64,000 bases of DNA from Paenibacillus methanolicus (GCF_008124765.1 NZ_VNHS01000001.1:434001-498000); one strand, 5' to 3'; numbered from the stretch's first letter, positions 51,506-59,677 are shown. Translations and numbers: made by a program. The notes: generated by a model not told the origin, from the letters alone.

Positions 51506-52177
51506 ATGCGAACGTATCGTTGGCTGTCAGTGATCGGAGCGCTTGGTTTAACTATGCTGTCTAGCGCGTGCGGAAGTTCCGGAGAGGATCGGCATTCGGA
51601 CCACAAGCAGACGCGGCAATTGCAAACGGAACAAACGCCAACTCGACACCTGCAGACGAAATCCTTGCAAACGAAACAACTGCAAACGCCGAACCAGTCC
51701 ACTTACCAAATGAAAGCCGTCAATAATCCGGCCGCGGCGCAGCGCTCGGCCGCGATTCAGCGCGTGATTAACACGGGCATGAAGTACAGAGGGACTCCGT
51801 ACGAGTTCGGCTCGAATCGTTCCACGACGAGAACGTTCGATTGCTCCGATTTCGTCAAGCATGCTTATGCCGAAGGCGCCGGAATCAAACTCCCCGCCGA
51901 TTCGCGGCAACAAGGCATGTACGTCCGGAACAAGGGCACGGCCAATACGAATTGGCGCGCGCTCAGAGCCGGTGACGTCATGTTCTTCAGCAGTCCGGGC
52001 GTGAAGATTACCGGAACCAACCGTTATCGCGTCCGCATTACGCATGACGGCATCTATCTCGGCGACGGCAGAATTCTGCATACTTACTCCCGGGAATCCG
52101 GCGGCGTTCGAATCGACTCGATCGCGGGCAGCCAGTGGGAAAGACGCTTCCTGTTCGGGGGATCCGTCATTCGATAA
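51506..52177 (+). CDS. NlpC/P60 (C40) peptidase lipoprotein
   Basis: A 223-residue cell-wall peptidase. The signal peptide ends in lipobox MLSSAC. A linker with repeated LQT units follows (RQLQT, RHLQT, SLQTKQLQT). The C40 catalytic domain has Cys113 in FDCSDFVKHAY, His180 in ITHDGIYLG and a third polar residue His192 in ILHTYS. It likely cuts D-glutamyl bonds in peptidoglycan stem peptides at the outer surface. GGAAGGAG lies 7 bases before ATG 51506. It follows germination operon 2, and a spore role is possible but not shown. Confidence 0.88.
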   Translation: MRTYRWLSVIGALGLTMLSSACGSSGEDRHSDHKQTRQLQTEQTPTRHLQTKSLQTKQLQTPNQSTYQMKAVNNPAAAQRSAAIQRVINTGMKYRGTPYEFGSNRSTTRTFDCSDFVKHAYAEGAGIKLPADSRQQGMYVRNKGTANTNWRALRAGDVMFFSSPGVKITGTNRYRVRITHDGIYLGDGRILHTYSRESGGVRIDSIAGSQWERRFLFGGSVIR

Positions 52178-52209
52178 AATCGACAACAGAACGCGAGACG
52201 AATACGATC

Positions 52210-52234
52210 AAGCCGCGCGCCCGCGGCTTTTTTT
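52210..52234 (+). terminator. Rho-independent terminator of the NlpC/P60 gene
   Basis: Stem AAGCCGCG (52210-52217) with CGCGGCTT (52222-52229), a 4-base loop and a run of T through 52234. Confidence 0.88.
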
Positions 52235-52261
52235 GTTGGTCAATCAACTTACCGTTCTCCA

Positions 52262-52858
52262 ACCGCGCGAGGAGCGGGGCATAACTTGGTGCTGACGATG
52301 AATGCCAAGGTACAGCGAGAAACGGAGCAGGCGATCATGAGACAGCTGGAGAAGCTGCGGAATACGCCGGTAAGCCGGCATGGAGCGCCTTACGATTGGA
52401 CGGGCTATGAGGTGGCCATGGAAGGCTTGCCCAGTACGCGGCGACGCTGGCCAGCCGAGGGGCGCGGATGAAGCCCCAGGTCGCGGATCGAACCTGTGGA
52501 CGGCGACGGGAAGGTCGTGCAAGGGTATAAGCCCGAAGCGATGAACCAGGTCGAGTTCCCGGACGCTTACTGGGAAGAAGTGTTCCAAGGCATGTCGCAG
52601 GTCAAGGTGCAAGGGTTCGAGGATGCGGCCTATACCTTCTACCGGAAGACCGGCACTTCCCAGCAGGATGCGGGGGACCGCAAGAAGGTGGAGAACGCGG
52701 TATTCATCGCCTTCGCGCCGCAGGAGAATCCGAAACTGGCCGTCGCCGTCGTCGTGACGGACGGCGGCTATGGCGGCTATGGCGCGGCTCCGATCGCCCG
52801 CCGTATTTTCGATGCGTACGATAAGGAGAGCGGCTTGAAGGACGAAGCACGGCCATAA
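52262..52858 (+). pseudogene. Penicillin-binding protein (PBP2-type transpeptidase) remnant
   Basis: Three pieces of one transpeptidase domain remain. First is GHNLVLTMNAKVQRETEQAI to YEVAM (52262-52424), the domain start. Then, in another frame, comes QYAATLASRGARMKPQV (about 52430-52490). Last, back in the first frame, is RIEPVDGDGKVVQGYKPEAM to the end (about 52488-52858), including the third active-site box KTGT in YRKTGTSQQD. The middle part with the SxxK serine and the SxN box is deleted, as is the N-terminal half. With a stop at 52469-52471 and frame changes, no working enzyme can be made. Confidence 0.85.
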
Positions 52859-52878
52859 ATCTATATATTAGCTGTATG

Positions 52879-52903
52879 GGCTGACCTTGCGGTCAGCCTT
52901 ATT
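52879..52903 (+). terminator. Rho-independent terminator of the old PBP gene
   Basis: A perfect 8-bp stem, GGCTGACC (52879-52886) with GGTCAGCC (52891-52898) and loop TTGC, is followed by TTATT. It is kept although the gene before it has decayed. Confidence 0.8.
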
Positions 52904-52935
52904 TCGATATTGTGAAGATATGCGAAATAGTAAAG

Positions 52936-53230
52936 CGTGTCCGCAATAGCGGACGAAAGCGAAGGTCAGCTCGGAGCCGCATCAAGCGCACTTACCCTCT
53001 AGGATGCCAGAGTCCAGAGTGTGCTAGGGACTATAGTTGACAGGCTTAAGTCTTAGGACGGACTTCAAAACCTACTGAAGCTTTGTCCGTCAGGACAAAA
53101 GCATGCCCCGCTGAAGCCCAATCGCCGACCGCGAACAAGTGCACCAGCACGAAAAAGGGAGTCCAGAGGGCGAAGCCCTTTGGTTCCCTTCAGCGGAGGG
53201 GGAAGGGGGAGGGAGCAACGAAGCTCTTTT
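52936..53230 (+). ncRNA. Structured RNA candidate, perhaps HEARO/omega-RNA-like
   Basis: About 295 bases without a reading frame hold many nested stems. They are GTCCGC/GCGGAC (52939-52954, loop AATA); GCGCAC/GTGTGC (52986-52991, 53019-53024); GACGGAC/GTCCGTC with an inner CTTC/GAAG (53057-53091); a long pairing CCGCTGA/TCAGCGG (53108-53114, 53190-53196) enclosing GTGC/GCAC (53139-53150) and the strong hairpin AAGGGA-CCAGAGGGC/GCCCTTTGG-TCCCTT (53155-53190). CCCT/AGGG could form a pseudoknot. GAGC/GCTC plus TTTT (53213-53230) may end it. Size, layout and the GGGCGAAGCCC hairpin recall the RNAs that precede IscB nuclease genes, but no such gene is present. Naming is from memory; the structure is directly visible. 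Confidence 0.55.
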
Positions 53231-53233
53231 AAT

Positions 53234-53260
53234 CCCGCGCGTTACGCATCAAAGCGCGGG
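53234..53260. repeat. Inverted repeat at the 3' end of the ASCH gene
   Basis: CCCGCGC (53234-53240) and GCGCGGG (53254-53260) form a perfect 7-bp stem that contains the ASCH stop codon. It may be a minus-strand terminator (no T tract) or an end hairpin of the adjacent RNA element. Confidence 0.5.
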
Positions 53261-53626
53261 AAGCTCGTCATCAAGACGCCGAAATTCGTGTACCCACATC
53301 TTCATGTTCGGCAGCCAAGGCATGCCGGGATGCATGGAACGGATATGCGCTTCATATTGCGCCAGACTGTCGAATCCTTCCGAGACCGCGTCCGGTTCGG
53401 TTAACTCGCCGATGGATTGCCTGTAGACCCGATCCACGACGAAGCGCGCGCCGCCAAGCTCCATCGTCTCGCCGGGATCCGCATAACGTCCGTTGCGGCG
53501 GGTAGCCGTCTTGCGTCCGCTCAGTACCAGCGCGATATCGTCCGGCCGGGTAACGAGACGCTCGATGGCGCACGTTTTCGGTCCGAGTTCGCGTTCATTC
53601 GCGTTGGCTGGATTCGTTGGCGACAA
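53249..53626 (-). CDS. ASCH-domain protein
   Basis: A 125-residue protein. The ASCH fold is marked by VLSGRKTATRRNGRYADPGE (the GxKxxxxR-type motif), LGGARFVVDRVYRQSIGEL and the EGFDSLAQYEAHIR helix. ASCH domains resemble PUA and are thought to bind RNA; some act as nucleoside hydrolases or deaminases. The start is TTG 53626, 7 bases after AAGGAGG, and it overlaps the end of the GerB gene by 32 bases. It therefore belongs to the transcript of germination operon 3. Its role there is unknown. Confidence 0.85.
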   Translation of the reverse strand: MSPTNPANANERELGPKTCAIERLVTRPDDIALVLSGRKTATRRNGRYADPGETMELGGARFVVDRVYRQSIGELTEPDAVSEGFDSLAQYEAHIRSMHPGMPWLPNMKMWVHEFRRLDDELPAL

Positions 53627-54713
53627 GGGGGATTCCTCCTTTCTTCATCATATGGGAGGCCAGCGCGAGCAGGATCGGTACGGCATAACCGAATACCAAA
53701 TTGAGCGGCACATAGACCCGAAAGAGAAAATCGCTCATCTCCTCGAAATTGTCGGCGAACCAGAACGCGCAGCCGCCAAGCAACCAGCCATAGGGCAAGA
53801 TAAGCGGACGATAGTCGCGGAGCTTCAACAGCTGGCCCGTGCCGAGGCACAGGCCATAAAAGAATACGGTGATCCGGAACATCAGACCGACGGTCCAGAA
53901 TAATATCGCGATCGCATCGAAACGGTTGAGCACGTCGCTTGCCTCGATATAGCGAACTTCGGCGAAGGTCGGGAACGTCAGCCTGGCCGCTTCGTCCGCG
54001 CCGAACATCGCGATCGGTCCGGTGACGGGACCGATGAAGAACAACAGCGTTAGTCCGCTCGCCGCGAAGGTGTAGCGCATCAGCTTGGCAGGGTGCCGGG
54101 CATAGGGGAGAATCATGCCCATCAGCACGAATTCGCCGAACCAGCCCATGATCGACAAGGCGCCTGCCGCGACGGGGCCGGGACCCCGGCCGAGAATCGG
54201 GAGGAGATTGCCGTAATCCTTCTGACCCACGGTGAGCAGCACGACGAGCATCGCGACCGCGACCAGCACCGGCAGCATGATCTGATTCATCCGCCCGAAC
54301 GTCTCGAGACCTTGATGGACGAGATACGCGCACAGCAGCAGGATGATCGCGACGAACGCGACGAACGGCGTCTCCGGCATAATCATGCTATAGGTTTCGG
54401 CGAACAGACGCACGGCGAGTATCGTCATCAGGCCAAAGTAGAGCAAAAACAGCATCGCGAGCAGCTTCCCCGCCAGCCGGAAGCGGCTGGCGGCCAGCTC
54501 GACCAGCGATACGCCGGGATGGCGCTGCGCCAATTTGGTCACGGCGAACACGCTTGACAGACCAAGCGCCGTGCCGATTGTGGCGGATATCCAGCCATCT
54601 TGCCGGCTTCGCACGATGACCAGCGTCAGCAGAATGAGATGCCCCATGATGGTTAACGTCATAATGCTGAGCATGGCTGCCTGGATGTTGCTGATACGAC
54701 CTCGCTCGATCAT
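53595..54713 (-). CDS. Germinant receptor permease-like subunit, GerB (operon 3)
   Basis: A 372-residue protein with about ten membrane helices. ISNIQAAMLSIMTLTIMGHL begins the first, and MPETPFVAFVAIILLLCAYL and FTVGLMFRI-type helices follow. It is the fourth gene of an A-C-D-B operon. ATG 54713 has GGGGAGG 9 bases upstream; TTG 54719 is too near that site. It overlaps the ASCH gene downstream. Germinant specificity is not readable. Confidence 0.9.
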   Translation of the reverse strand: MIERGRISNIQAAMLSIMTLTIMGHLILLTLVIVRSRQDGWISATIGTALGLSSVFAVTKLAQRHPGVSLVELAASRFRLAGKLLAMLFLLYFGLMTILAVRLFAETYSMIMPETPFVAFVAIILLLCAYLVHQGLETFGRMNQIMLPVLVAVAMLVVLLTVGQKDYGNLLPILGRGPGPVAAGALSIMGWFGEFVLMGMILPYARHPAKLMRYTFAASGLTLLFFIGPVTGPIAMFGADEAARLTFPTFAEVRYIEASDVLNRFDAIAILFWTVGLMFRITVFFYGLCLGTGQLLKLRDYRPLILPYGWLLGGCAFWFADNFEEMSDFLFRVYVPLNLVFGYAVPILLALASHMMKKGGIPLVANESSQRE

Positions 54714-54731
54714 GTTCAACCGCCTCCCCGA

Positions 54732-54941
54732 TCAGGGTATCATCGTCACCAGCATCTTCGAGATTGAGGGAAGATGGAATTGATAAATCTTGCCGACGCC
54801 GGCCAGCAGCGCGGCGGCGGTAATCCCCGCATGCAGCCAGGCGAGTCTCGCGGGTCCTTCCCGCCAGGCGCGAACGGCTTGCGGGACAATCGAGCCGAGC
54901 AGCAGTAGGACGAACATCGCGCTGAGCGCGAACGGACTCAT
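54732..54941 (-). CDS. Small two-helix germination protein, D-subunit-like
   Basis: A 69-residue membrane protein with two hydrophobic segments: PFALSAMFVLLLLGSIV and LAWLHAGITAAALLAGVGKI, joined by a short charged loop (RAWREGPAR). ATG 54941 overlaps the GerC stop by 4 bases, so it is surely translated with its operon. Some Bacillus germination operons carry such a D gene of about 75 residues with two helices, which modulates receptor function (GerKD, GerUD). Size, topology and position all fit that class; sequence similarity cannot be judged by eye. Confidence 0.82.
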   Translation of the reverse strand: MSPFALSAMFVLLLLGSIVPQAVRAWREGPARLAWLHAGITAAALLAGVGKIYQFHLPSISKMLVTMIP

Positions 54942-56167
54942 GAAGGCGCCCCCCGTTCATATACCGGCTCATGCATTAGGCCGGACCTGCGAATATCGGC
55001 ATCCACGGATAATTCGACGACGAGCTCGCGCAGTCCGCCGGAGTGCCACGATGGCGCCAGCTTGGCCCATAGCTTCGGATTCGCGCGATAGATGGCCTGT
55101 CCGAATCCGAATACATCGGCTTGCAGCTCATCCTTGGCGAGGCGCAGCGCCGACTCGATCTCTTCTGTGACGTCCTGCTTCAGCTGGTCGTTCAGCCGAC
55201 GGATACCATCGGAGGAGAGGTCGATCCCCGGGCAGGTCACCTCGCCGATCCCGCCTTCCACGTGGACCTTCGCCTCAATGCGAACATCGCCGGAATCTTG
55301 GAATATCGGTCGAACGGAGGCCGTTTCCCGGGTATATTCGTAACTGATCTTGCCTTCGCCGCTGCCGGAAGGGCAGGGCGTATAGGCGATTCCGCCGTGG
55401 ACTTTGCCCCTCAGCCATAAAACGCCGCGCGTCTGCTCCCGATCCAGCCAGCCGACGAGCTGGTTCTCCCGGAAGACCGCGGCGCCGCGGATATAGACCA
55501 TGCTGGCTCGTTTCTGATTGACGGTCAACGCGAGCTTCTGGCCTTTGGTCACGCTGATCTCGCCCGTGATGTGATCCGTCGTCGCCTGCAGCAGGGAGCG
55601 ATTGAAATCGTTCAGATCCGTGATCATCGTGTTGGCGGCAAGCCGGGAGTTGCGGATCTGGCCGTGGATCTCCGCGCCCAGGCTGCCTTCCAGCTGCGAC
55701 GACGTCTTGAGAATGTCGGCGGCCGATGACCGGGTCACGAGCATGACGATGTTCTTGCGGAACTGATGCTGGCGATTGAAGAAATCGAGCGATGGCGCGA
55801 GCTTGGACCGGGCAATCGATTCGCTCATCACGATAATGTCCAGGTGGGACCAATACAGCCGCTTGGACATCATGAACGATAGTTTGCGCATCGCATCGAA
55901 CAGATTGGCGCCTTCGGCTTCCGCGACGACGGTCGTGGAGCTCTGTTGGGCGCTGACGGCTTGCTGGTTGCCGCCCAACGGCCGGATAATCAGCGCGGAA
56001 AGCCGGAAATTGCCATTCTCGGCCGCGTCGATCCCGATCATCGTAATGATGGCCAGGTCGCTAATCTCCGTGCTGCTCCAACAACCGGACGTCAAGAGAA
56101 GGATAGCCAATCCGCAAGGTAGACTCGCAAGCCTGCGCATTCGCCGCGCCCAGGCATTCGCGATCAT
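54938..56167 (-). CDS. Spore germination lipoprotein, Ger(x)C family (operon 3)
   Basis: A 409-residue C subunit. The lipobox is LLTSGC (cysteine at about residue 29). STEISDLAIITMIGIDAAEN, SFMMSKRLYWSHLDIIVMSE and the C-terminal ADVFGFGQAIYRANPKLWAK are typical. GGAGGAGG lies just before ATG 56167, which overlaps the GerA stop. At its 3' end it overlaps the small D gene. It is anchored to the spore inner membrane. Confidence 0.92.
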   Translation of the reverse strand: MIANAWARRMRRLASLPCGLAILLLTSGCWSSTEISDLAIITMIGIDAAENGNFRLSALIIRPLGGNQQAVSAQQSSTTVVAEAEGANLFDAMRKLSFMMSKRLYWSHLDIIVMSESIARSKLAPSLDFFNRQHQFRKNIVMLVTRSSAADILKTSSQLEGSLGAEIHGQIRNSRLAANTMITDLNDFNRSLLQATTDHITGEISVTKGQKLALTVNQKRASMVYIRGAAVFRENQLVGWLDREQTRGVLWLRGKVHGGIAYTPCPSGSGEGKISYEYTRETASVRPIFQDSGDVRIEAKVHVEGGIGEVTCPGIDLSSDGIRRLNDQLKQDVTEEIESALRLAKDELQADVFGFGQAIYRANPKLWAKLAPSWHSGGLRELVVELSVDADIRRSGLMHEPVYERGAPS

Positions 56168-57747
56168 GAGGATCCTCCTCCGCCAGGCTGCGGCTGTCTG
56201 GTGTCGCTTGGTCCGGCGGACGCCGGTTGCTCCGAATCAGACTTCAGCTTGCTGGTCTGCTTCGCCCACCATGGCGACTGCCAGAATACGTCCGCCCAAC
56301 CGGTCCGACGTGCGGGGGATAACGGGGTCAAGTAGGGCACGCCGACCGAACGCAGGCTGCATAGATGAGCGAGCACGAACATCAGCCCTACGATTATGCC
56401 CATGAAGCCGAACATGCCGCCAAGCAGCAGCATCGGGAAGCTAATGATTCGGACGACTTGCATAAAGGCGTAATTCGGCAGGACGAACGTCGTAAGGGCG
56501 GTAACCGCGACGACGATAACCATAAGCGCGCCGACCAGTCCCGCTTGAACGGCCGCTTGGCCGATGACCAAGGTGCCGACGATCGTGACGGCGTTCCCGA
56601 TCGCCTTGGGCATGCGTAGTCCGGCTTCCCGGACCAGCTCGAAGATCAACTGCATGAACAACGCTTCGATCAAGATCGGATATGGCAGATCTTCGCGGAA
56701 CCCGGATATCCGGATAAGCAGCGGCGTTTGCAGCAAATCCTGGTGAATCGTCGTGATCGCGACGTAGAAGGCCGGCAGGAAGCACGAAATCAACAGTCCG
56801 AGCGTCCGCACCCAGCGGATGAACGTCGAAGGAAGCGAACCGTCGTAATAGTCTTCGTTGGAGTGCAGGAACTCCACGAACAATGCCGGGGCCAGCAAGA
56901 CGAACGGCGTTCCTTCGGTCACGATCGCGACTTTGCCCTCCAGCAGCCCGGCGCAGATGCGGTCCGGACGCTCGCTCGTGTACAGCTGGGGAAAAGGCGA
57001 CCACTTGGCATCCTGCAGACACTGCTCGATGTAATTGCTCTCCAGTACGCTTTCTAGCTCGATCTTGCGCAATCGGTCATGAATCTCGTGCACGATCGCG
57101 TCGTCGGCGATGCCTTGCACGTACAACACCGCGACGCCAGTCCGCGTCATGCTCCCCAGCACTTGAAACCGCGCCTTCAAGTCAGGGCTCCGGATCCGGC
57201 GACGGATGAGCATAACGTTCGTGTTAAGCTGCTCGACGAACCCTTCGCGCGGACCGCGCACGACCTGTTCGGTCACCGGTTCATCAACGCCGCGCCCGTC
57301 GGAACTGACGGTCTGGAAGCGCAGCGCATGCGGAGCGCCATCCAGCAGCAGGACCGTCATGCCGTAAAGAATCGCGTCGATGACCTGATTCAAGTCGTCT
57401 TCTTCCGTCGCTTGACTGAGCGGGAAAGCGGCTTGGAGCCGATCGAACGGCTGCGCGGTCGCTGACTCGTCCGTTCTCTCCGGATCAGGCGAATGCCGCA
57501 ATTCGGACAGTCTTTCCTCGATGCCGTTAAGCAGCGAGTCATTCACGATGACGTTCATATAAAGCAAATAGCCCGGCGCCTTGCCGATGGTAACCGGACG
57601 AATGGTCAGATCGTCGCAGTCGGAGAAGGTCTCCTTGACGTAATCAAGCGTCTCCTCGATCCGATCGAACAATGGCACGCGTTCCTTATTGTTCCGATCG
57701 TGCTCTTGCGAGGGGAGAGCGGACTTCCGCTTCGTCCAAGTCGCCAT
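56164..57747 (-). CDS. Germinant receptor subunit, GerA (operon 3)
   Basis: A 527-residue A subunit. The soluble half has YLLYMNVIVNDSLLNGIEER and SMTRTGVAVLYVQGIADDAI. The membrane half has YVAITTIHQDLLQTPLLIRI and LRMPKAIGNAVTIVGTLVIG. TSERPDRICAGLLEGKVAIV and HSNEDYYDGSLPSTFIRW are the family marks. The tail is Pro/Ser rich. The start at ATG 57747 has GGAGG 8 bases upstream; the open frame extends to 57771. A sigma-G-like promoter lies just upstream. Confidence 0.92.
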   Translation of the reverse strand: MATWTKRKSALPSQEHDRNNKERVPLFDRIEETLDYVKETFSDCDDLTIRPVTIGKAPGYLLYMNVIVNDSLLNGIEERLSELRHSPDPERTDESATAQPFDRLQAAFPLSQATEEDDLNQVIDAILYGMTVLLLDGAPHALRFQTVSSDGRGVDEPVTEQVVRGPREGFVEQLNTNVMLIRRRIRSPDLKARFQVLGSMTRTGVAVLYVQGIADDAIVHEIHDRLRKIELESVLESNYIEQCLQDAKWSPFPQLYTSERPDRICAGLLEGKVAIVTEGTPFVLLAPALFVEFLHSNEDYYDGSLPSTFIRWVRTLGLLISCFLPAFYVAITTIHQDLLQTPLLIRISGFREDLPYPILIEALFMQLIFELVREAGLRMPKAIGNAVTIVGTLVIGQAAVQAGLVGALMVIVVAVTALTTFVLPNYAFMQVVRIISFPMLLLGGMFGFMGIIVGLMFVLAHLCSLRSVGVPYLTPLSPARRTGWADVFWQSPWWAKQTSKLKSDSEQPASAGPSDTRQPQPGGGGSS

Positions 57748-57783
57748 TCCCAATTCCTCCATTAATTCCATCCTGTTAACGGT

Positions 57784-57813
57784 TAGAATGGCGTCTTGGC
57801 AAGAAAATTATGT
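57784..57813 (-). promoter_or_regulatory. Sigma-G-like promoter of germination operon 3
   Basis: Read on the minus strand: -35 ACATA (57813-57809) and -10 CATTCTA (57790-57784), spaced 18. The -10 matches CATWHTA exactly and the -35 differs from GHATR only in the first base. It lies 36 bases before the GerA start. Confidence 0.72.
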
Positions 57814-58247
57814 ATGTATCAGCCTGTACCGGTCGTGGGACTCGAAGCACGTAAAGGAGCGATACGGAAGAACTAGAGCCGATTGGATCGTCCAAGCCAG
57901 CGACGCGAAGCGGGAAGCAGGCAATAAAATGGGAATTAGTCAGGCAATACGACCCGCCGGCCGGCGCTGAGCGAGGACGCTTTGCGATCAATTTCGCGCA
58001 TTTAATTAGTTAATATATTAATTAACAACTATCATAATATATCGAACAAATTTAGGTGGTAGATATTAATCAGGTATCTCAAGTATTAACAATTGGGAGA
58101 TTATTACTATTCCGCCCGCGAAAAGAGAGTGATATATTGAAGGCGGATACAAGATATCGTGCGCACGATGGATCCGCATGAGCAGGATGCTAGAATGGCC
58201 GCTACCATTCCTGTTCCTTAATCCCTCAAATAGGCGGTGTTAATAAT
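57814..58247. other. Long region upstream of the pectate lyase, AT-rich in part
   Basis: No gene is supported. From about 57998 to 58060 the DNA is strongly AT-rich and holds the perfect 12-bp palindrome TTAATATATTAA (58010-58021). This stands out from the GC-rich surroundings and may be an operator or UP-like element for the lyase gene 230 bp downstream. An unambiguous promoter is not evident to me. Confidence 0.5.
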
Positions 58248-58913
58248 ATGAAGAAGTTATTCGGTTGGGTGTTAACGATGGGGTTGATCGTCTCATGTCT
58301 GCCGGCGCTGCCGGCGAATGCCGCGACGACGGTCAATTCGACCATTATCGTGCCGGCGGGCACGACGTACGACGGCAAAGGCCAAACCTTCGTGGCAAAC
58401 CCGAGCACGCTCGGGGACGGCAGTCAAGCGGAAGGCCAGAAGCCGGTATTCCGCCTGGAGGCGGGGGCGACGCTGAAGAACGTCATTCTCGCCGCGCCGG
58501 CAGCCGACGGGGTGCATTGCTACGGCAACTGCAATATCGTCAACGTGACTTGGTCCGACGTCGGCGAAGACGCTTTGACGCTGAAAGCATCCGGCACGGT
58601 GAATATTACCGGCGGCGCGGCGTACAAAGCGTACGACAAGGTATTCCAACTGAACGCGGCGGGAACGATCAATATCAAAAACTTCAAAGCGAACGATATC
58701 GGCAAGCTGGTGCGCCAACTCGGCGGCTCGACGTACAAGACCGTCATGACGGTCGACAACTGCGATATTTCGAACGTCAAAGATTCCATTCTGCGGACCG
58801 ACAGCACCGTCAGCACGGGCAAGATCACGAATACTCGTTATTCCAAAGTGCCGACGCTGTTTAAGGGCTTCGCGTCGGGCAAGACGAGCCAATCCGGAAA
58901 TACGGCTTATTAA
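58248..58913 (+). CDS. Secreted pectate lyase, PL3-like
   Basis: A 221-residue exported protein. The signal peptide is [20 protein letters not shown] and ends ANA before [19 protein letters not shown]. The mature chain of about 195 residues is a short right-handed beta-helix. [20 protein letters not shown] and EDALTLK are what I recall as the conserved PL3 core with its calcium-binding acids. Late basic residues include [15 protein letters not shown]. It cleaves polygalacturonate outside the cell by beta-elimination. The ribosome site (AGGCGGTG) is modest. It is monocistronic and ends at a bidirectional hairpin. Confidence 0.9.
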   Translation: MKKLFGWVLTMGLIVSCLPALPANAATTVNSTIIVPAGTTYDGKGQTFVANPSTLGDGSQAEGQKPVFRLEAGATLKNVILAAPAADGVHCYGNCNIVNVTWSDVGEDALTLKASGTVNITGGAAYKAYDKVFQLNAAGTINIKNFKANDIGKLVRQLGGSTYKTVMTVDNCDISNVKDSILRTDSTVSTGKITNTRYSKVPTLFKGFASGKTSQSGNTAY

Positions 58914-58950
58914 TTGGTTCGCAAGCTGAATAGCATCGCTTGAACAACGC

Positions 58951-58983
58951 GAAGGCCGGCTGTCTCGGGGACGGCCGGCCTTC
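58951..58983. terminator. Bidirectional terminator
   Basis: A perfect 10-bp stem, GAAGGCCGGC (58951-58960) with GCCGGCCTTC (58974-58983) and a 13-base loop, lies between the convergent lyase and isochorismatase-type genes. Confidence 0.75.
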
Positions 58984-59035
58984 GCTATTCGGCCGAAGTC
59001 CGCCGTCGCCGCGGTCTTCGGCCATTCGCGTTCCT

Positions 59036-59677
59036 TTAAGTGGTGACAAGCTGCGGAGCCGGTGCGCCTTGCCGCTGCCAGAAGTCGACGATCTGCTTCG
59101 TATCGGCCACCATGCCGAAGTAGGCGTCGACCGTTTTCAGCGTCATGTCGTGTTCGGGCTGCGTAAAGGCGGCACAGGCGTCTTTCACGAGCACGATGCG
59201 GTAATCCAGCATGAAGCCGTCCCGGGCGGTGGATTCCACGCACAGATTCGTGCTGACGCCGGTCATGATCAGCGTCTCGATCTTCATCGTCTGCAGCACC
59301 GACGCCAGTCTCGTATGAATAAATCCGCTGTATCGATGCTTCTTGACGACGGTCTCGCTGGGCAGCGGCGCCACCTCGTAGAATTCCGCCCCCCAGCTGC
59401 CCGTATGGCAGATCGGATTGATCCCATCGGCGAAGCGGGATACCCACACGTCCGAATCGGTCGCCTTCTCATGGTTCGTCTGCAGAAAAATGACGGGTAC
59501 GCCGTGTTCCCGCGCCGATGCCAGCAGGCCGTGCAACGCAGGCATCATCGTTTTGACGGCGCTCACGTCGCTGCCGATTTTCGCGATCGCGCCATCCGGG
59601 TGACAGTAGTCGTTTTGCACGTCCACGACGATAACCGCCGATTTCTTATTCGCCAAGTTCGCGATTAATTTCTCCAA
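59036..59677 (-). CDS. Isochorismatase-family cysteine hydrolase
   Basis: A 213-residue cytosolic hydrolase. The catalytic triad is Asp19 (VVDVQNDY), Lys113 (KKHRYSGF) and Cys146 (GVSTNLCVESTARDGFM), which contains the cis-peptide GVSTN block. Family members hydrolyse isochorismate, nicotinamide, N-carbamoyl compounds or biuret. VSTNLCVESTARDGF and the PICHTGSWGAEF segment lean towards the carbamoyl/ureidoacrylate amidohydrolase branch, but this is not certain. It starts at TTG 59677 with AAGG 9 bases upstream. It is a single gene. Confidence 0.9.
   Translation of the reverse strand: MEKLIANLANKKSAVIVVDVQNDYCHPDGAIAKIGSDVSAVKTMMPALHGLLASAREHGVPVIFLQTNHEKATDSDVWVSRFADGINPICHTGSWGAEFYEVAPLPSETVVKKHRYSGFIHTRLASVLQTMKIETLIMTGVSTNLCVESTARDGFMLDYRIVLVKDACAAFTQPEHDMTLKTVDAYFGMVADTKQIVDFWQRQGAPAPQLVTT

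Noticed and set aside
52936-53230. Group II intron
   Set aside because: I looked for a domain V-like hairpin and for a reverse-transcriptase gene and found neither.
53139-53426. Short plus-strand frames over the RNA-like region and ASCH gene
   Set aside because: They cross strong hairpins and run antisense to the ASCH gene, with no conserved motif.
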